A DNA stretch of 64,000 nt from Gautieria morchelliformis (taxonomy: Eukaryota > Basidiomycota > Agaricomycetes > Gomphales > Gomphaceae). A program made the position numbers and the translations under genes. The stretch lies in contig WHVA01000171.1 of the NCBI GenBank assembly GCA_015179125.1, forward strand, positions 124,001 to 188,000, given 5' to 3'. The notes under the pieces are model-generated. The model was not told where the DNA came from. It did not search any database and worked only from the letters and a program-made list of their open reading frames with translations. Positions 11,183 through 22,448 of this stretch are shown piece after piece (position 1 is the first letter of the stretch; every line of letters begins with the position of its first letter).

Positions 11183-13341
11183 ATGCTTTCTCAAAACTAC
11201 ATACTACTAGATTTCGCGATCGCATCCTGTGCCTTACTGCTATGTCACCTTTACTATACCAGGAAACAAAATACCCGACCTCCATTTCCACCTGGACCTA
11301 AACCTCTACCAATAATTGGCAATATGAAGGACTTGCAAAATTCAAAAATCTGGGAAACATATAACCACTGGGCAGAGGAATACGGTAAGTGAATGAACTC
11401 CTGGTCTATACTTGTTTAATTTATTTGGATGCAGGCGACGTTGTTCATGTCTCTTCCTTTGGAAGCCATATCATCATCCTCAACTCGTTCAAGGCCGTAT
11501 ATGATTTGCTTGAGCGGAGATCCTCGATCTACTCAAGCCGCCCCCATCTAACCATGTTCCATGACCTGTATGTTTATTATTACCCAGCCTAGAACTCTCA
11601 CAATATTTCAACAGGATGGACACCGGAGGATCAACAGTTTGGCAACCATATGGAAAGACTTGGAGAAAACACCGTAGCCTTTATCATAAGCAGATGAATC
11701 AAATTGCCGCAAAAGAATTTCAGCCCTCACAGCTGGCAGCGGCCAGAGGCCTCCTTCGATTACTCGTGGAATCCCCAGAAGATTATTTGCAGCACATTCG
11801 CCAGTGAGCATCGGTTACTATGTAAGATATCCCGACCATAACCTGCGTTTTTTAGTATGGCGGCAGGTATCGTCATGGGCATTGCGTACGGGCGTGAAGT
11901 ATCGCCTAAAGGCGATCCCTTTGTTGCCTTGTCCGAGAGTAATGCCCGTGAGTTCGCTCGAGCCCTCCGGCCAGGAGCCTTTCTTGTGGACATCTTTCCC
12001 ATCCGTCAGTGATGCTTTCATTGTTTGTTATGCCATGACATATGTTGGTGTCTGTTTTGCCACAGTCAAGTACGTCCCTGCATGGGTCCCCGGGGCAGGT
12101 TTCCAAAAACATGCACGGGAAGCGCGACAAAATTTCCACAATGCAATGAATGTACCTTTCAGAGAGGTGAAATCACTTGTCGTATGCCATGTTGCTCATT
12201 CTCCAAGAGCCGTGAACTAATTGCACGTCATGCTAAGTCTGCAGGCACTGCGCGTCCCTCATTTGTTGCGAACGCACTGGGCGACCTAGGCACCGATGAT
12301 GAATCAAACGAGGATGTTGACGCCGTGAAGCGTGTGGCTGGAGGAATATTTGGAGGTAAGCGACACTAACGCTTCATTTCCTGCTTTGACCTGACCATTT
12401 CTTATTCAACTCACAGCGGGATCAGACACCGTAAGTTGACCCACGTACAATTTCATAGACAACACTCAGAACATTCACTTAGACCACCTCGACTGTTCAC
12501 GCGTTTATCCTTGCCATGGTCCTCCACCCTGATGTTCAAGCGAGGGCACAAACAGAGCTTGACAGCGTTATCGAACAGGGTCAACTTCCCCGGTTCAGTG
12601 ATCGCCCATTTCTTCCTTATCTTGACGCCATCGTGAAGGAAGTATTCAGATGGTTCCTTGTTGCGCCTACAGGTTTTTGATTTCTTCATGCTTCATGGTG
12701 TGAAATTCATCATGGCCTTTTTGTAGCACTTCCTCATGTGACTACGGAGGATGATGTATATGAAGGCTATAGCATTCCGGCTAACAGTACCGTGATTCCA
12801 AACTCTTGGTAAGTGCCACTTGATCCTTGCACGACTCGGGGATTCGACGTGTTATTTTCTTTGTAGGAGAATATTAAACAATCCAGAAATGTATCCCAAT
12901 CCTTCCGCGTTCCTCCCCGAGCGTTTCCTCCCAGATAAAAATGGACACGTGGCCAGAGACCCTGCGACCACCGGTACGTTTGGCTTTGGTAGACGGTCAG
13001 TTTCCGCGTCTAGATGTTGTCATGAAGAACCGCACTTATATCTGAACATTGCAGTATCTGCGCTGGTCGCCACCTTGCTGATGCTTCTGTCTGGCTGGCT
13101 GCAGCATCACTCCTTTCTGTGTTCAATATCACCAATGCACTGGACGAGTACGGTCGCAAAATAGATGTCAGCTATGCCCGCGATCCGACTCCCGGATTTC
13201 TCAGGTGAGCTACAACGTCAACGTCAGAAGGGGCACGTGTGTTCTCACCCGCATCTCAGTCATCCTCGACCATTCAAGTGCTCGATTACCCCTCGCTCTA
13301 AGGATGTTGAAACCATGATCAGAAGGACGACGCAATTATGA
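11183..13341 (+). CDS. Cytochrome P450 monooxygenase, 12 exons
   Basis: Spliced by eye. Exons: 11183-11384, 11435-11567, 11615-11803, 11856-12004, 12066-12181, 12238-12355, 12417-12430, 12483-12672, 12727-12808, 12867-12995, 13055-13204, 13260-13341. The N-terminus is a membrane anchor (LLDFAIASCALLLCHLYY) followed by the proline-rich hinge PPFPPGPKPLPIIGN, so the enzyme should sit in the ER membrane. The oxygen-binding I-helix motif AGSDT comes from a 14-bp micro-exon plus one flanking base. ExxR is KEVFRW. The haem loop FGFGRR-ICAGR (F-x2-G-x-R-x-C-x-G) is completed across an intron. The frame ends FKCSITPRSKDVETM-x5-TTQL. All key residues are present and no stop was found, so the gene appears intact. 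I chose the ATG at 11183 over an upstream in-frame ATG at 11105 because it directly precedes the anchor. Subfamily and substrate cannot be read from sequence. Confidence 0.88.
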
Positions 13342-13863
13342 TTCGATTGATCGATATTGTACCCTATATATGTAAGGCGTCGGTGATTGTTTTGAGCTTG
13401 AGATTGGTATTGTACTTTGTGCCCAGCGCAATGGGCGCCGTTAATGTAGCGAGCCAGGCTGTCTAATTATATGCTGGAAATGAAATTTTATTGCTCACCT
13501 CGATCTATTATTGTACCCACTGGCTGCATATGTATGCATATATGTATATATGCTCATGAGGACACCCAGACAAAGAATATGTCTGTATATGCGGTGCTCA
13601 GATCATAAATTCTTGATCCAACCCATCGCGCGTATCCTATCAATTTCATGGTCAGGTGGATCTGGCATCAGGCCGATCCTGATCAGGAAGATGCCTAAGG
13701 CCTAACGACACTAAGCTTATCGGGCCTGATATGGTCGAGAAACCTGATATGGCCAGATACGGAGTTTCAGAGTTTTGCGACAACGGGCACCCCCAGTTCG
13801 TTATATATCAGTGGTTTGGCAACGCATCAGATCTTCCCACTTCAATGGCAATCCGGCCAAAGC
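13342..13863. other. Intergenic, no gene recognised
   Basis: AT-rich P450 3' flank and convergent spacer to the NmrA-like pseudogene. No motif seen. Confidence 0.45.
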
Positions 13864-14811
13864 CTATTGGCCTCTCCACTGACCAGCATCTCCCCGTGAT
13901 TCGCCCATCAGAAACCTTAAAAGTGGAGATGGATGCCATTCGTCAAGGAACTTCTGTACCTCCTCCCGGGAGCGCCCAGCGACTTCCGCACGTCTGCCAT
14001 GCTTGGCCTCCCACAGGGCAGCTAAATCCCGGAAACTCTTCCTGTCGCCCTCAATCTCGAACGTACACCTTGTCCTCAAGTTGAGATGGTGGCAATGTGG
14101 TAAAGATATGGTGAATGACAGGAATACCGCGTGGCGATGTCCATGATATAAACCTTTTTATTGTCTGTAATTAGACAGCCTAGAATTAATTCACGCTCTA
14201 CCGTCCCCAAACAGTCGGAACTTCCCAGCTTCCAAATCAATGCCCACAGCGGTCCGACATACTCTTTGAACAACATTTCCGGCCACATGACAACGTATAA
14301 GGGGGACGGAGCTCTTTAATCAGGTCCTGTACATCCGCTTTGGGCTTATGTAAGGTCTGTGAATAAATCAGTTCGCGAATTCGAATTCACTCATTTATGG
14401 ACGTACACTCGGATTTATCCCAGAGCTTGTTACGACCGTACTCGTAACTCGCTTGGCACTTACGTATAATTTCACCTTTGCATCCTTAGCAGCACGTTCG
14501 TTTGAATATGCAGCCCATGAGTCGTCACGAAGGGCAGAGAAGACAACATCTGCACCTTGCAAGGCATTGGTGAGGGACGGCACCGAGGAATAGTCGACAG
14601 AAATCACCCTTGTCTTTCTGAGTTTCAAACCCATGAGACTCACCGAGCGAGTAAGGATGCGAAGGCTGAGCTTACTTTGTGATTGAAGGAATTTCTTCGC
14701 AAGGAATGAACCAACTTCTCCGAAACCGACAATCAGGCGATTGAGTTGTAAGATGGCATTCGAAGGGGATCCGGTTGATGGTGGAGGCGGTGTTGTTGTG
14801 TTACTGTTCAA
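13864..14811 (-). pseudogene. NmrA/isoflavone-reductase-like NAD(P)-binding protein, degenerate
   Basis: The minus strand from 14811 reads LNRLIVGFGEVGSFLAKKFL (a Rossmann G-x-G-x-x-G type loop, with the first two glycines kept). It continues with VISVDYSSVPSLTNALQGADVVFSAL and a DAKVKLYVSAKR segment equivalent to the family's AGVKRFVPSEFG. Further pieces are MWPEMLFKEYVGPLW, GIDLEAGKFRLFGDGRA, TLPPSQLEDKVY and FEIEGDRKSFRDLAALWEAKHGRRAEV, the normal order of a fungal NmrA-like protein. They lie in three different frames, with stops (TGA after GDGRA) and a one-base slip before FEIEG. About 100 bp of the central region are missing. Intact relatives are sugar-nucleotide-independent NAD(P)-binding regulators or reductases. 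This copy should be non-functional. Confidence 0.65.
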
Positions 14812-15280
14812 GACAAAGTTGGCAAAAATATTTATTTATAGAAGAGCTGGGACCTTGCTGACGCATTACAGCTGGTCAGCGCCCCGCGATCGGGTAAGGG
14901 CCTCTCGAAGTTCCATTGACGGCAGACAGAAGGGCTTTCGGAAGAGAGTTTGTGTTGTGTGGCCCTATCAGGTTATGACACGACTTCCGCTCACGGACAC
15001 CCTGAACATACGTACAGTTTCGGTTCTGCGGAAACCTAAGGTGGAAGGGTTTCCCTGCGAGAATTTAGAGATGCCAGAGTTTAATAAAGTTTCGTCAGGC
15101 GGTCAGAAGCAGCTGCTTCGCATCCCTCAGGACCTTCGGGAAGAAGGGTCGAACTTTTTTGTGTCACGATGGTCACAATTGTACACCGCTCAGGCCATAT
15201 ACAAATCATGCGCGCTTTGTTCCAGGATTCCAAGTCATCATCACTCCAACGTCAACGAGGAAGCCAAATATCACGCCGCC

Positions 15281-15838
15281 ATGGCTTCCTCCGGGCTACC
15301 TACAACACAACTTTTCTCTCCGAACTTTGTGCTCACAGCAGGCGCAGTGCTATTCCGTCGCTCACCGGCACACGGACTACAAGTTTGCATCCTGCACCAG
15401 CTTACTAAAGATCACTGGCTCCTCCCAAAAGGACGTAAAGACCGTGGAGAGTCAATCGAGGCGGCGGCACTGCGTGAAACATTTGAGGAGACGGGTTATC
15501 CCTGTCGATTCATATCGGGTCTTAGGATGTGGACTCGTGCGCCACCCGCCGGTTCGGATGTGAAGGACGTCGTCGCGCTCGCCACAAATTCCACAGAGCC
15601 TTTCGCAGTAACCATGCGTACTGTGCGGCCGGGAAATATGAAATTCACCTTTTGGTACATTGCCGAGCCGACGGGAACCCCTAAGCAGGAGGGGACGCAG
15701 ACCCAAAGTGAGAGCTTTGCGAGCGAGTTTTTTGATGTGGAGATTGCGCTGAGAAGGCTGACATTTGCGAGCGATCGCGAAGTCGTGGAAAAGGCCCTGA
15801 GCATAGTGACGAGTAGCGACAAGACTGACGACACGTGA
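15281..15838 (+). CDS. Nudix hydrolase
   Basis: A single-exon frame of 185 codons. The Nudix box is complete: G-RKDRG-E-SIEAAAL-RETFEETGY fits G-x5-E-x7-R-E-U-x-E-E-x-G-U, with Arg-Glu-(x2)-Glu-Glu as the metal-binding helix. It follows a typical beta strand lead-in (TAGAVLFRRS, VCILHQLTKDHWLLPKGRKD). A C-terminal helix (EIALRRLTFASDREVVEKAL) closes the fold. Family members hydrolyse nucleoside-diphosphate-linked substrates such as NDP-sugars, dinucleoside polyphosphates or diphosphoinositol phosphates. The WLLPKGRKD-RGES layout is common in the latter two groups, but substrate is not decided. The ATG at 15281 (context GCCGCCATGGC, a near-ideal Kozak site) was preferred to a long upstream open extension that lacks domain features. 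The size is normal for a stand-alone Nudix protein. Confidence 0.85.
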   Translation: MASSGLPTTQLFSPNFVLTAGAVLFRRSPAHGLQVCILHQLTKDHWLLPKGRKDRGESIEAAALRETFEETGYPCRFISGLRMWTRAPPAGSDVKDVVALATNSTEPFAVTMRTVRPGNMKFTFWYIAEPTGTPKQEGTQTQSESFASEFFDVEIALRRLTFASDREVVEKALSIVTSSDKTDDT

Positions 15839-16927
15839 GTGGCGTTTATGAGCGATTGCACTTCGGTGTATGTGGTCTGAATGGACCTTTTGTCTCCTAG
15901 TCGCTGTAGTGATGCTGCACCCCCGTGATCATACTGCTCTAAATCCACTAGGCCCGCCACGCCAAAATTGGGATGGAGTCATTCCGTCAGACCGTATATA
16001 TTTTCGAGATTTAAGGCATCATAACACAGCGGCGGATCCTCCTCGCCCACACACTATCATCCACTTTCTGTAGACGCTGATCCCGGTCTCTCTGCCATCC
16101 CGTCCCGGTCTTTCGCACTGACATGGCGTACTTTAATAGGTTTAATGTTTACATATTGCTGTTGGCGTTTTCCTACCCCACGATAGAGCCTTCGTTCGGA
16201 CATACCGACTTTCCATGTCAAAAATTGCTCACCTATTGTTCTCGAATATTAGCGACCCCGGCAATGGCACATTCCTTTCATGTCTCAAACCGTGTCATAA
16301 TGCCACCCATCAAATCATCCGGCAGTTCCCCACTGTACCCCCTCACTTCAAGCTACCACTGATGATCCTGGCCTTGTTTACTTAAGGTTAACATTGCTTC
16401 TGCTAGCCGTTAACGCTGAAAACGCGCTCCCCTTGAGTAGTAAGGGTTATTTTGAGAAAACCGACGCTTTCCCAAGATCTCGGGGGTGTTACTCGATGGC
16501 TCGGACGCTCCGAGCATCATACGACGTATCATAGTGTAAGTTCAGTTGTTGCAGGTGGCAGACATCTGGTGTATTTCGCGGTTCTAATGCGTTACAATAG
16601 GTTATTGATCCATTGTGTGATCTTCTGTCAGCGGCCGCTGGCTAGTTCCTAGCTGTGTAAGTGAGTCTCCATGCACGGGAATCCACATCTCGCATCTGCG
16701 ACTTCCCAACTTCCTTTGCAATTCGAAAACGACTCCCCTCACAATATTCACACCATCCCAGGACTGCGAGAGTGATGCTCATATATTTGTTGTCCATAAT
16801 CAATTCAGTATAGTTACATACTGCCTTATTAAAATGGGATGGGTCCACATGCAAACTACTAGCCCGATAATCAGCGCAGAAACCCTGTGCTGCCCGAGGA
16901 CACCTTGCCACGGGACGACGCTCCCGT
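15839..16927. other. Intergenic, no gene recognised
   Basis: Three short open frames on the plus strand lack motifs. The segment separates the ends of the Nudix gene and the minus-strand DUF7330-like gene, so it is probably convergent 3' sequence. Confidence 0.45.
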
Positions 16928-17755
16928 TCATTCGTTCACGAAGTCCACACTAACCCTTCCGTTTTCTGATTCGACGCGCAGGTGGTCCCCCAGCCACGTC
17001 GTGTCGCCCTGATAGCCCGACGATGCATAGTCTCCAATAAAATAGTTTCCGTCGCCGTCACGCTCAGAGAAGGTTGTGAGGCGTGCCTGTACGGCGGGGC
17101 TGAAAGCAAGCTGGCCGTTTTTGAGCCCTGTGGAGACAGTGCCGAAATAAGTAGGGGGGATGCGGACTGAAACGGAGCCGTTTCTGGAGCTCGCTTTGAG
17201 GCGGAAGCGGTTTAGTCCTTTGTCGTGCTGCGCGTGATGATATGGCAGCTTTAGTTGAGCTCGCGCGGGAGAGGTGTTGCGACTCACCACCGTAACAGCG
17301 ACGCTGCCGTTCCGTGAATCTGCCTGGAGTCGAGCAGGACCTTTGGTGTCAGCGCTTGGATCGAGCTCGATGACAACGTCGACAGATCCGTTCTGCGACG
17401 CAACGCGCATGTTCAACTTCTTTCCATCGTCACCGACAGAGGGAACGGCACCGGGAGGCATCGACATGGAGCGGGCAATAGTATATTTGCCACTGATTGA
17501 GTTGTTCTCGCGGAAAATAGTCAGGAAATTGGTGGCATAAGCTAATGGAGGTGTGTGTCCTGAGGAGGAGGACAAAGCTGCATTGCTGGGTGGCCTGACA
17601 TCTAATGTCGCGGATTCTGTGTAGGTGGGCGGAAGTTGTTCCCCTTTCAGCTTTTCACGGGCGGTGCATTACAATCGTCTGAGCAGTTCTGGGGAACGCG
17701 AGGGGCGAGAGGTAGGGCTCACGTATGGTTCAGCGTCTTTACCATCCATGTCCAT
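16928..17755 (-). CDS. DUF7330-like protein, two exons
   Basis: Exon 1 (17755-17723) encodes MDMDGKDAEPY. A 72-bp intron (GTGAGC...GAAAAG, 17722-17651) follows, then exon 2 (17650-16928); the total is about 251 residues. The joined frame reads PY-LKGEQLPPTYTES, then ATNFLTIFRENNSISGKYTI. After that come repeated short beta-strand motifs of the form (A)SRNGSV or SQNGSV at four places, ending SENGRVSVDFVNE. FLTIFREN-x-SISGKY plus repeated NGSV is the pattern I associate with the basidiomycete DUF7330 family, whose function is unknown. The repeated NGSV strands suggest a beta-helix or adhesin-like fold. No signal peptide or transmembrane segment is seen, so it is probably cytosolic. No internal stop. 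Confidence 0.72.
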
Positions 17756-18182
17756 TCTTAAGAACTAAAGGTACGCCACAGAGTTTTAGCACGTGATTTC
17801 TGAGCCAAGAAACGTCATACTTAGACTCGAATCTAGTCGTTTATTGTTCACGAGTAGAAGATAGTCGTTCTAATGTTTTTTATAGGAAGTTCACGATTAC
17901 TTATAGAGACTGGTTCGAGTCTACTACGTCATACTGTGGTGGAGAATCGTGGGAAGCCTGACACGTGCACCTTTTGCCGAGCCTGCTCCAAAGTTCCGAG
18001 CAACGGCACCGCGGCCAGGCTCCCTCTAGTATTTTCAAAAAACGAGGCGGTTTGTCCAGCTCCTCCCTCAGTGGCAATAGCCGTGCCGTTGATTGAAAGG
18101 AAACGTCGGGTATGACTGTTCATTTATCAGTATGACGAAGGACCTTCGTCATGTTATTGTACACGCTGGTGATGGCAACTCG
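17756..18182. other. Spacer between DUF7330-like and amidase genes
   Basis: AT-rich, with no gene recognised apart from the hairpin at 18132. It should hold the promoter of the DUF7330-like gene and the 3' end of the amidase gene, both on the minus strand. Confidence 0.45.
18132..18152. other. Near-perfect palindrome
   Basis: Ten-base arms (ATGACGAAGG / CCTTCGTCAT) around a single central A, 31 bp past the amidase stop codon. It could form an RNA hairpin in the amidase 3' untranslated region or be a transposon footprint. Confidence 0.6.
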
Positions 18183-20211
18183 TTACAGCTCCAAGTGCTT
18201 GTATTCCTGTCCGCTAGCCTTCAGAAGGACTTCCACGATCTTCATCCCTTCCATCACTTTCTCCTCTTCTAAGCGGCGACCTACAATCTGTACGCCCACT
18301 GGCAACCCGTGCATAGCTCTTGAATCATAGTTTCGGTATGCGTTTCGGGCAACTAAGCTCTGATGCTTGAGGCTCGACTTGAAAGAGGGGGAAAGGTCGT
18401 CAAGTGTAGCGACAACTTTGCTAACAGGGACGATGCCTGCGCTGTAATCGAGCTATGTCCATAGCCGTGAGATTTCGAAGGAATCACCAGTTTAGCAGGC
18501 AAATATTGGCACTTACTATGTTGAATAGGAAAGAATAACCTACTGAACCGATGCTATTTCTCATTCCCCCCAGCGGAAGGGCTGGCATGGCATTTGGAAC
18601 TGTCAACACAAAATCAAGGCCTTCTTGGTTCCATGCTTGATGGAATCGAGCTCGATATCCTTCGCGCCTTGCAACAAGAGCATAATGCTCTGTAGTCGTC
18701 TTACGAGATAGCCCCAAGACAAGGTCAGCTGTGATAGGGTCGCGTCGGATGTGGCGCAGGTACCAGGCATAGATCCTCCGGAATAGTGCAGGGAGTCGGA
18801 TGATACGCATGAGGATGTCAACACCTGGGTCGCTTGGTTCCCGATATTGAAAAGGGAGGTTTACGGTCTCTCCTGAGTACAGAGAATAGAGTTTACAGGT
18901 GATACTTTTGAGGTGTAACAGGTACGCACCTCCGTCCGATAGTATAAGTTGTGAACCTATTTGAAGACCTTCATACGGGCTCGGCGGTTTGCTTATATCG
19001 AACCATGAGTGCTAAGTCTGGTATGGCAGCCGATAGTCACCTACAATTCTTTGACAGTATGACCATCTCCGAGAAGAACATTTACCACTGTCCGAAGTGC
19101 ACGTTCACATGCAGGGGATGGGGTAACGACACCTGTGGTTTGAAAATAACACATAGTTTGAGAAACGCCTGCTCAAACAAGAAACGAACTCACCATCATC
19201 CCGTATAACGCCCCAAGTAAGTTTCTTGTCTGATAGCTTAATCTCTCTCCAAGGTATAGGATGGCACTGTTAGTATCGATGAACAAGCGACCTTGCCTAC
19301 TGTAAATAATTAATTAGTTACCGTATGGTCGTACTCCCATGGTTTCATGGATACAATCGCTTTCCAAAAAGTCTCTAGATCCTCCAGTGTTCTCGTCATG
19401 GGCGAACAAACTGGAGGCACTCCCTCCTGGCCGGGTATAGCACTTCGCACGTCTGTCTTTGGAAATCTCCCCGTAGATGATCTAATTGTGTAAATCCCCG
19501 AAAAATGGGCCGGCACACGCACGGAGCCTGCGACGTCCGTGCCTATACCGACGCGGGAACCGCCAAAGGCAAGCAAGGCCGCCTCACCACCACTGGATCC
19601 CCCAGCCGTGTGTGTTAGCACATGGGGGTTCCTCGTCACACCAAATAGAGCGGATTGAGACTCAAACGACAACAGTGTAATGGGGACTGTCGTTTTGACA
19701 AATGGGACCGCACCAGCATCTCGGAGAAGTCTGACAAGGGCAGACTCTTTCTCCTGCGGCTTTCCAGTCCAAGATGAGTACGACAAGCTGGAGTCATAGC
19801 CCTTGACGGCGGCAACGTCCTTTAAGGACACCGGAACACCAGCGAGAGGACCGGTTTTGTTGACAGACCGGGCCCAACCTTCAGCATCAGCAATCATGAT
19901 CTCGGTGAGGCAATTGGTAACCTCATGAGCCTTGAGCGTCTTCTTGCCATAAGAACGGAGAACTTCAACAGGATCCCAAGTCCCAGACTGAACCTTCTGC
20001 ACGAGCTCAGAAATAGGCGTTCCCAGTGTAGTGATGTCAGACGCTGTGAGGGCTTGATGATAGATAGGAGGAAGGCTAGATATCCGCTGTGCACGCTCGC
20101 GCTGTTTCCGGTCGCTGTGCGTATAATTCGTAATTAGACATTGACAGGAACACTACGAGATACAAAGTAAACTGCTAGCCTTGCTTGGCGGTATCCCAGG
20201 AAGAAGGCCAT
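18183..20211 (-). pseudogene. Amidase-signature (fatty-acid-amide-hydrolase-like) gene with one frameshift
   Basis: Minus-strand exons as read: 20211-20180, 20114-19322, 19266-19194, 19132 to about 19040, then further exons to the stop at 18183. The large exon carries the catalytic Lys (GPLAGVPVSLKDVA), the Gly-Ser signature (TAGGSSGGEAALLAFGGS) and the nucleophile loop (GIGTDVAGSVRVPAHF), i.e. a complete Ser-cisSer-Lys triad. The remaining pieces (IPWREIKLSDKKLTWGV, PPSPYEGLQIGSQLILSDGG, LPALFRRIYAWYLRHIRRDP, GLPVGVQIVGRRLEEEKVMEG) follow the order of fungal acetamidase/FAAH-like enzymes, which hydrolyse fatty-acid or aryl amides. Near 19115 one C is missing (TPS to PACERALR), breaking the frame. 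The first intron needs a GC donor. If the missing base is a sequencing error the gene is complete. Confidence 0.8.
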
Positions 20212-20455
20212 ATCTGCGAACTGTCCGTAAAACAAACTATAGGAAGAAGTGAATATCTCAATGCACTTGCCGGAAGCGCGGCCACTCCCTTCGACGGGCC
20301 TTCGTCTTGATCTGCGTTGCTGGCGGGTCACAGTCACTTAGTGACGCATTGACTAAGGACGCACCTCCCACACACGACGACTTCGACGACCATCCTTTAG
20401 ACTTGCCTTTCTCCTTCCCTCGTTCAATCCCTCGGGTTGGGTGCTTAAAGAAAAA

Positions 20456-21313
20456 ATGGGCATACCACCTCCCACTCCGACTCCTCAGGTCGTCCACCAG
20501 CTCCGGCCTCGTCAACAACAAGGGGGCGGTAACCAGCAGTCAGCCTCGAGCTCAAGCTCACAATCGAATGCGAACTCGCAGTCGGCGTCGAACTCGCAGT
20601 CGGGATCGAACTCGCAGTCGGCGTCGAACTCCCAAGCATCGAGTGCCACGACGACAGCCATCTCTATCCCCATAACAGCACCAGTGGGCGGCGTACAGTT
20701 CACGCAGCCACCCCAGACAGCCGCCGCGTCGTTCTACAAGATTGCACCCTCGCAGCTGATCACGTTTGGCTGGAATCTTACCAGCCTCTTTATTACCCCT
20801 TCCCAGCTGACCGTGTCTGCGTTCTGTTCGGCAAATGGGAACACCTATCCTGTTGGTCCGACAGATGGTGTTATCCCCGGGACTGCCACACAGGTGAGTC
20901 CGACGCAATCAAGTTAGAGGCACACGAGATGTTCTGACTACTGTAACAGGTCGTATGGGATCCGTATAGCTATCAAACAGCCCATCCACAGCAACCACTC
21001 ATAATAGCCTCGTACACGCTTCAAGTCATGGATGCCCACGGCTTGACGGGGATTCCTGCCCCAGGCCGGTTTGCTGCAAACTCTGAGATGACTTTCGCAC
21101 TCTATAAGCCGCAGACCTACACACCTCTTGCCAGTAAGTTACCAGCGCCTATTTTGTCGTCTCACATCATGACTCCTTCCGTGCTGCAGGTTGGACATGT
21201 AACGGTTGCTCTGGCGCATCGCTTTCAGCAGTGGCTCCTCCGGTCGTTATCTCCCTCATCGTCACATTCTTTGCCATGATGCTCGGCGGGTGGGGTGTAC
21301 TACGAAGACGATA
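20456..21313 (+). CDS. DUF7137-like membrane protein, at least three exons
   Basis: Exons are 20456-20893, 20950-21133 and 21190-21313, joined across GTGAGT...AACAG and GTAAGT...TGCAG introns. A Gln/Ser/Asn-rich, low-complexity segment (SQSASNSQSGSNSQS) leads into VGGVQFTQPPQTAAASFYKI, ITFGWNLTSLFITPSQLTVSA, NTYPVGPTDGVIPGTATQVV and TFALYKPQTYTPLASWTCNGC. A transmembrane helix follows (VISLIVTFFAMMLGGWGVL) and then RRR. This matches the fungal DUF7137 family of secreted-side, single-span proteins as I remember it. Those have signal peptides, which the ATG at 20456 does not provide. A 53-bp phase-0 intron (20436-20488) would instead join an upstream in-frame hydrophobic stretch (AFVLICVAGG near 20295-20325), but I could not find its ATG. 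The gene is divergent to the amidase. Confidence 0.7.
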
Positions 21314-21669
21314 GATCTTAGGTCTTCTCGGTTTCTCTCCAGCAACTTCCGCATCCCACTCTCCGAAACAACGGTCCATTGATGGGAAGAGGACTTTCTT
21401 CTATAGGCTTAGTATTTGTGGTGTTTACGCATGAGCTTGCTGTGCATGAGGTGTTGGACTCTCCCCTTGACATTCATTGCGTTATAACTTGGACTTCTAT
21501 CGTACCCATATTCCTATGCACTGCTACGTCCGCATCAGCATTATCATATACTTCCATACCCTCTTGAGTGCCTGCCTGCTTATGGCGGATGAACTATTGG
21601 TATCCTCCTTTTGGGGTAATGAAACATTCGAGCGTTGACACCAATTGATTGGATCTCTGTGCGCTTCTT

Positions 21670-21759
21670 AGTGCTGCTCAATTCTTAGTTCGGTTCGTTT
21701 GTGCAAAAGGTCGTTCGGTTTTTTTTTGCAACCAACCGAACTGTAAGAATTGAAGCACT
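21670..21759. repeat. Small inverted repeat (MITE relic?)
   Basis: The left arm at 21670-21697 is matched on the opposite strand by 21734-21759 with a few mismatches. The spacer holds a T-run. No target-site duplication could be fixed. Confidence 0.55.
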
Positions 21760-21879
21760 CAGTTCGGTTCGGTTCGAACTGCTGTGCGGAGCTTTGGCGG
21801 AGCCTAGATTGACAAGTTTGACTTACGTAAACGTGCATACTGCACGCGAAGTCCTACCTGTAGAGGTCCCATCGCAAGT

Positions 21880-22035
21880 GTTGTGATTCGGAGTTCGAAT
21901 CACACCCGCGTCGTGACCAAGCGTCCGCCGAAGTCATGACGCGAATCGCACGAATCACAGTTTTGAGCCAGAAGTCTGCGTGAATCACGATCTGAGCCCC
22001 TGTGAATCACGGTTCAACGGAGCCTAATCACGAAA
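21880..22035. repeat. Clustered AATCAC motifs
   Basis: At least eight copies of GAATCAC or AATCACG in about 150 bp, mostly on the plus strand with a few inverted (GTGATT). This resembles the sub-terminal motif arrays of DNA transposons. Nothing else supports a specific element. Confidence 0.5.
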
Positions 22036-22222
22036 ATAATCACAACTTTTACCCCCGTTTCCCAGACTTCTGAACATTTTAGGTGTGCCCATGCTACCGG
22101 CGTCAATACTTGCGTCGAACAACTTGTAATTACAATACTTCGTGCTACTCTTCTCGAGGGGGAGCACTACTGAGGCTTTGATAACCTGCTGTAATTATTT
22201 TCATAACACACTAAATACATAA

Positions 22223-22448
22223 CTAACTGGGAACATCGGACTGTGTCTGCTCGACTGAAGCTGCTTCTACGGTACCATCACTGTCCGCCATCATTTTCCC
22301 TTTTTTCACCTGTAGATATGTCACAAAAAACTTTGGCAGTGTGTCATTACCGCACATTTCATCCAGCGTTGCAATGGCTTCAGTGGTTGACTTCCCCTGC
22401 TCAATCTCCAGCTGTATTCTGTTGACGATGGCGATGAACTGATGCCAT
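22223..22448 (-). pseudogene. Unassigned coding-like fragment
   Basis: The minus strand has an open segment without an in-frame ATG start: HQFIAIVNRIQLEIEQGKST, then EAIATLDEMCGNDTLPKFF and VTYLQVKKGKMMADSDGT, ending at a TAG (22223-22225). The helical, amphipathic composition looks like real protein sequence rather than a shadow frame. I do not recognise the family. It sits in repeat-rich sequence 0.4 kb from the duplicated segment at 22842, so it may belong to the element that carries that repeat. Confidence 0.3.

Larger units (their letters stand above)
21314..22222. other. Intergenic with transposon-like debris
   Basis: Contains an inverted repeat at 21670-21759 (arms around AGTGCTGCTCAATTCTTAG and its near complement) and a cluster of AATCAC-type motifs at 21890-22035. 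No gene seen. Confidence 0.5.

Noticed and set aside
14741..15280. Upstream in-frame extension of the Nudix gene
   Set aside because: No domain features, overlaps the NmrA-like pseudogene, and the ATG at 15281 has a strong Kozak context.
20307..20675. A 122-codon frame overlapping the DUF7137-like gene
   Set aside because: Its first codon is TTG and its second half is a shadow of the Ser/Gln repeat. Only its first part is kept as a possible upstream exon.
21880..21900. Another B-box-like GAGTTCGAATC
   Set aside because: Part of the AATCAC motif cluster; no cloverleaf.
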